DNA from: Streptomyces oryzae
GTDB lineage: Bacteria > Actinomycetota > Actinomycetes > Streptomycetales > Streptomycetaceae
Assembly (NCBI RefSeq): GCF_017676365.1
Contig: NZ_JADKMA010000071.1
Coordinates: forward strand, 1-32,610
DNA: 32,610 bases
Reading direction: 5' to 3'
Below are positions 31,404 to 32,610 of this stretch, in pieces. The notes under the pieces are model-generated. The model made no database searches. It was not told the origin of the DNA and was given only the letters and a program-made list of their open reading frames with translations. The stretch's first letter is position 1, and each line of letters begins with the position of its first letter. The position numbers were made by a program, and so were the translations under genes.

Positions 31404-32610
31404 CGGGGCACCCCCACGTCGAGCCCCTCCTTGACGCCCTTGCCGGACACCTCCACCTTGCCGTCCGCGAACATGCCCAGCTGCACCGGAACACGCCGGG
31501 ACCGTCCGTCGGCGCCCCTGGCCTCGACGGCATAGCCGCCACCCGGCTGGGCGAGCAGCGCGTTGACCGGTACCGCGAGTACGTTCTCGCGGGTCCGGGC
31601 CTTGAGGACCACATCGACCGAGGCCGCCTGATAGCGGCCCAGCTTCTGCTGCGAGTCGACCTTCAGCTCGACGGGCAGCGTCGCCTCCCTGGTGTCGCCC
31701 TCCTCGCCCCCGCCCCCTCCGGAGTCCTGCCCGTCGCCGGATCCCTTCTGGGGGCTGGAGGGGGTGCCGATGTCGGTGACCTCGGCCTGTGCCGTGCCGC
31801 CGTCCGGCAACCGGACCGTCGCCCTGGTGCCCTTCCGTACCAGGCTCTCCAGCCCCGCCTCCAGCTCGACCTCCACGATCCGGTCGGTCCCCGTCCAGGT
31901 GAGCGCCTCGCCCCCGGCCAGCGCCCCCGGAGAGGTCCGCTGCTCGGCGACCCGGCGGGCCCCGCGGGCCACCACGGCGTCACCGGGTGCGACCTCGCCC
32001 GTCTGTGCACGGTGCATGTCGTCCTGCCAGTCGCGGACGGCCTCGGCCGTACCGCCGGTGAACTCGTCGTCGACGGTGAAGCCGTCGTAGCCGAGCTCGG
32101 CGAGGTTCCGCTCCAGCGTCCGCACGTCGTCCCCCTCCGTGCCGGTGCGCAGCGTGCGGTAGAACGGCTTGGTGCCGTACAGCAGGGGCACCTTCTGCTC
32201 GTCCACGCTGTAGACGGTGTCGCCCCGGGAGAGCGTGGCCCCCTCCTCGGGAAGCCAGGTGACGATCCCCGCGTCCTGGTTCCCGCTGCCTCCCCCGCTC
32301 CCGTCCCCGCGCGTGGAGCCCGAACCGCCGCCCGTCTCCCGGCCGTCGGTCGCGGGCTGCTGGACGGTGGCCGGGGTGCCGAAGCCGAGCGTGCCGTCCA
32401 CGGTCTCGGTGCGGGTGAGGGTGGTGCGCTCCACCGGCACCGTCTTGCCGGAGCCCGTGGCGCGTGGCGGCTCGGCGCTCTCCCCGTCCCTGCCGAAGGC
32501 GCCGGTCGCCGCCATCCCGGCGGTACCCACTGCCGTGGCCGCAGCGAGCACCAGCAAGGAGACCCGCAGCGGACGCCGCGAGCCCCGCCCCCGTACGGGC
32601 CCCGCGACTC
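31400..32610 (-). CDS. Efflux adaptor (HlyD-like) with peptidoglycan-binding domain, 5' end beyond the window
   Basis: The frame is open from the stop at 31400 to the window edge, so the start lies outside; the TTG at 32557 is not a credible start because a basic stretch and membrane helix (SRRPLRVSLLVLAAATAVG) continue across it. The protein is an exported or membrane-anchored adaptor. A peptidoglycan-binding domain (TEGDDVRTLERNLAELGYDG, FTGGTAEAVRDWQDD) lies at about 31,990-32,150. Beta-barrel parts with VLAVPVNALLAQPGGGYAVE lie near the C-terminus. Two Gly/Ser-rich linkers occur at about 32,260-32,330 and 31,690-31,740. In Gram-positive cells such adaptors pair with MacB-like pumps and may anchor them to the cell wall. 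Confidence 0.87.
   Translation of the reverse strand, partial: VAGPVRGRGSRRPLRVSLLVLAAATAVGTAGMAATGAFGRDGESAEPPRATGSGKTVPVERTTLTRTETVDGTLGFGTPATVQQPATDGRETGGGSGSTRGDGSGGGSGNQDAGIVTWLPEEGATLSRGDTVYSVDEQKVPLLYGTKPFYRTLRTGTEGDDVRTLERNLAELGYDGFTVDDEFTGGTAEAVRDWQDDMHRAQTGEVAPGDAVVARGARRVAEQRTSPGALAGGEALTWTGTDRIVEVELEAGLESLVRKGTRATVRLPDGGTAQAEVTDIGTPSSPQKGSGDGQDSGGGGGEEGDTREATLPVELKVDSQQKLGRYQAASVDVVLKARTRENVLAVPVNALLAQPGGGYAVEARGADGRSRRVPVQLGMFADGKVEVSGKGVKEGLDVGVPR

Noticed and set aside
1..32610. CRISPR arrays, tRNA or rRNA genes, transposases, integrases
   Set aside because: No regular spaced repeats, no tRNA-like cloverleaf and no mobile-element protein were seen while reading the window.

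Overview
The window is 32.6 kb of very GC-rich DNA with the habits of a Streptomyces-type actinomycete. Codon third positions are strongly G/C, GTG starts are common, and many genes overlap by four bases (ATGA or GTGA). Copies of a short intergenic repeat that I recall from Streptomyces genomes are also present. Gene content fits: split gas vesicle genes, DUF6479, DUF202, a GAF-domain histidine kinase and TetR-controlled catabolic operons. No tRNA, rRNA, CRISPR array, insertion sequence or phage gene was seen. Both ends of the window cut through genes.

Left part (1-11.6 kb), mainly acyl-CoA and redox metabolism. After an unidentified partial gene come a short-chain dehydrogenase and an acyl-CoA ligase (translationally coupled), a TetR regulator, a quinone-oxidoreductase-like protein and a KstD-like FAD dehydrogenase. 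A Nudix hydrolase, two small DUF202 membrane proteins, a gluconokinase and a 49-residue membrane protein follow. A phosphotransferase/acyl-CoA dehydrogenase pair closes this part; it looks like a split version of eukaryotic ACAD10/11. The same 20-bp near-palindrome lies upstream of both the dehydrogenase-ligase operon and the phosphotransferase-ACAD operon. This suggests one TetR regulon, and the four enzymes match the enzyme types of the Pseudomonas levulinate (4-oxo/4-hydroxy acid) pathway.

Middle part (11.6-20 kb). A GH65 disaccharide phosphorylase-like enzyme and a beta-phosphoglucomutase-like HAD enzyme form a minus-strand pair for disaccharide use. Next is a divergent GAF-GAF histidine kinase / LuxR-type response regulator pair of the DevS-DevR (OsdK-OsdR) kind, with two copies of a CCGAACGG-centred near-palindrome between them. 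An S4-domain RNA-binding protein and a SpoIIE/PP2C-type phosphatase follow.

Gas vesicle locus (20-24.5 kb). gvpO and a previously easy-to-miss 56-codon gene point left. A hemerythrin-like gene followed by gvpA, F, G, J, L, S and K points right, tightly packed and mostly overlapping. A structured leader lies before gvpA.

Right part (24.5-32.6 kb). This holds an MgtC-like membrane protein, a DUF6479 protein, and a divergent TetR/MFS efflux pair with two operator copies 22 bp apart that overlap a clear promoter. A secreted M23 peptidase with a coiled coil follows. Last is a minus-strand tripartite MacB-like efflux operon: an adaptor truncated by the window edge, an ATPase and a permease. The 3' end of the MFS gene runs through an intergenic repeat, so its C-terminus is probably acquired sequence.
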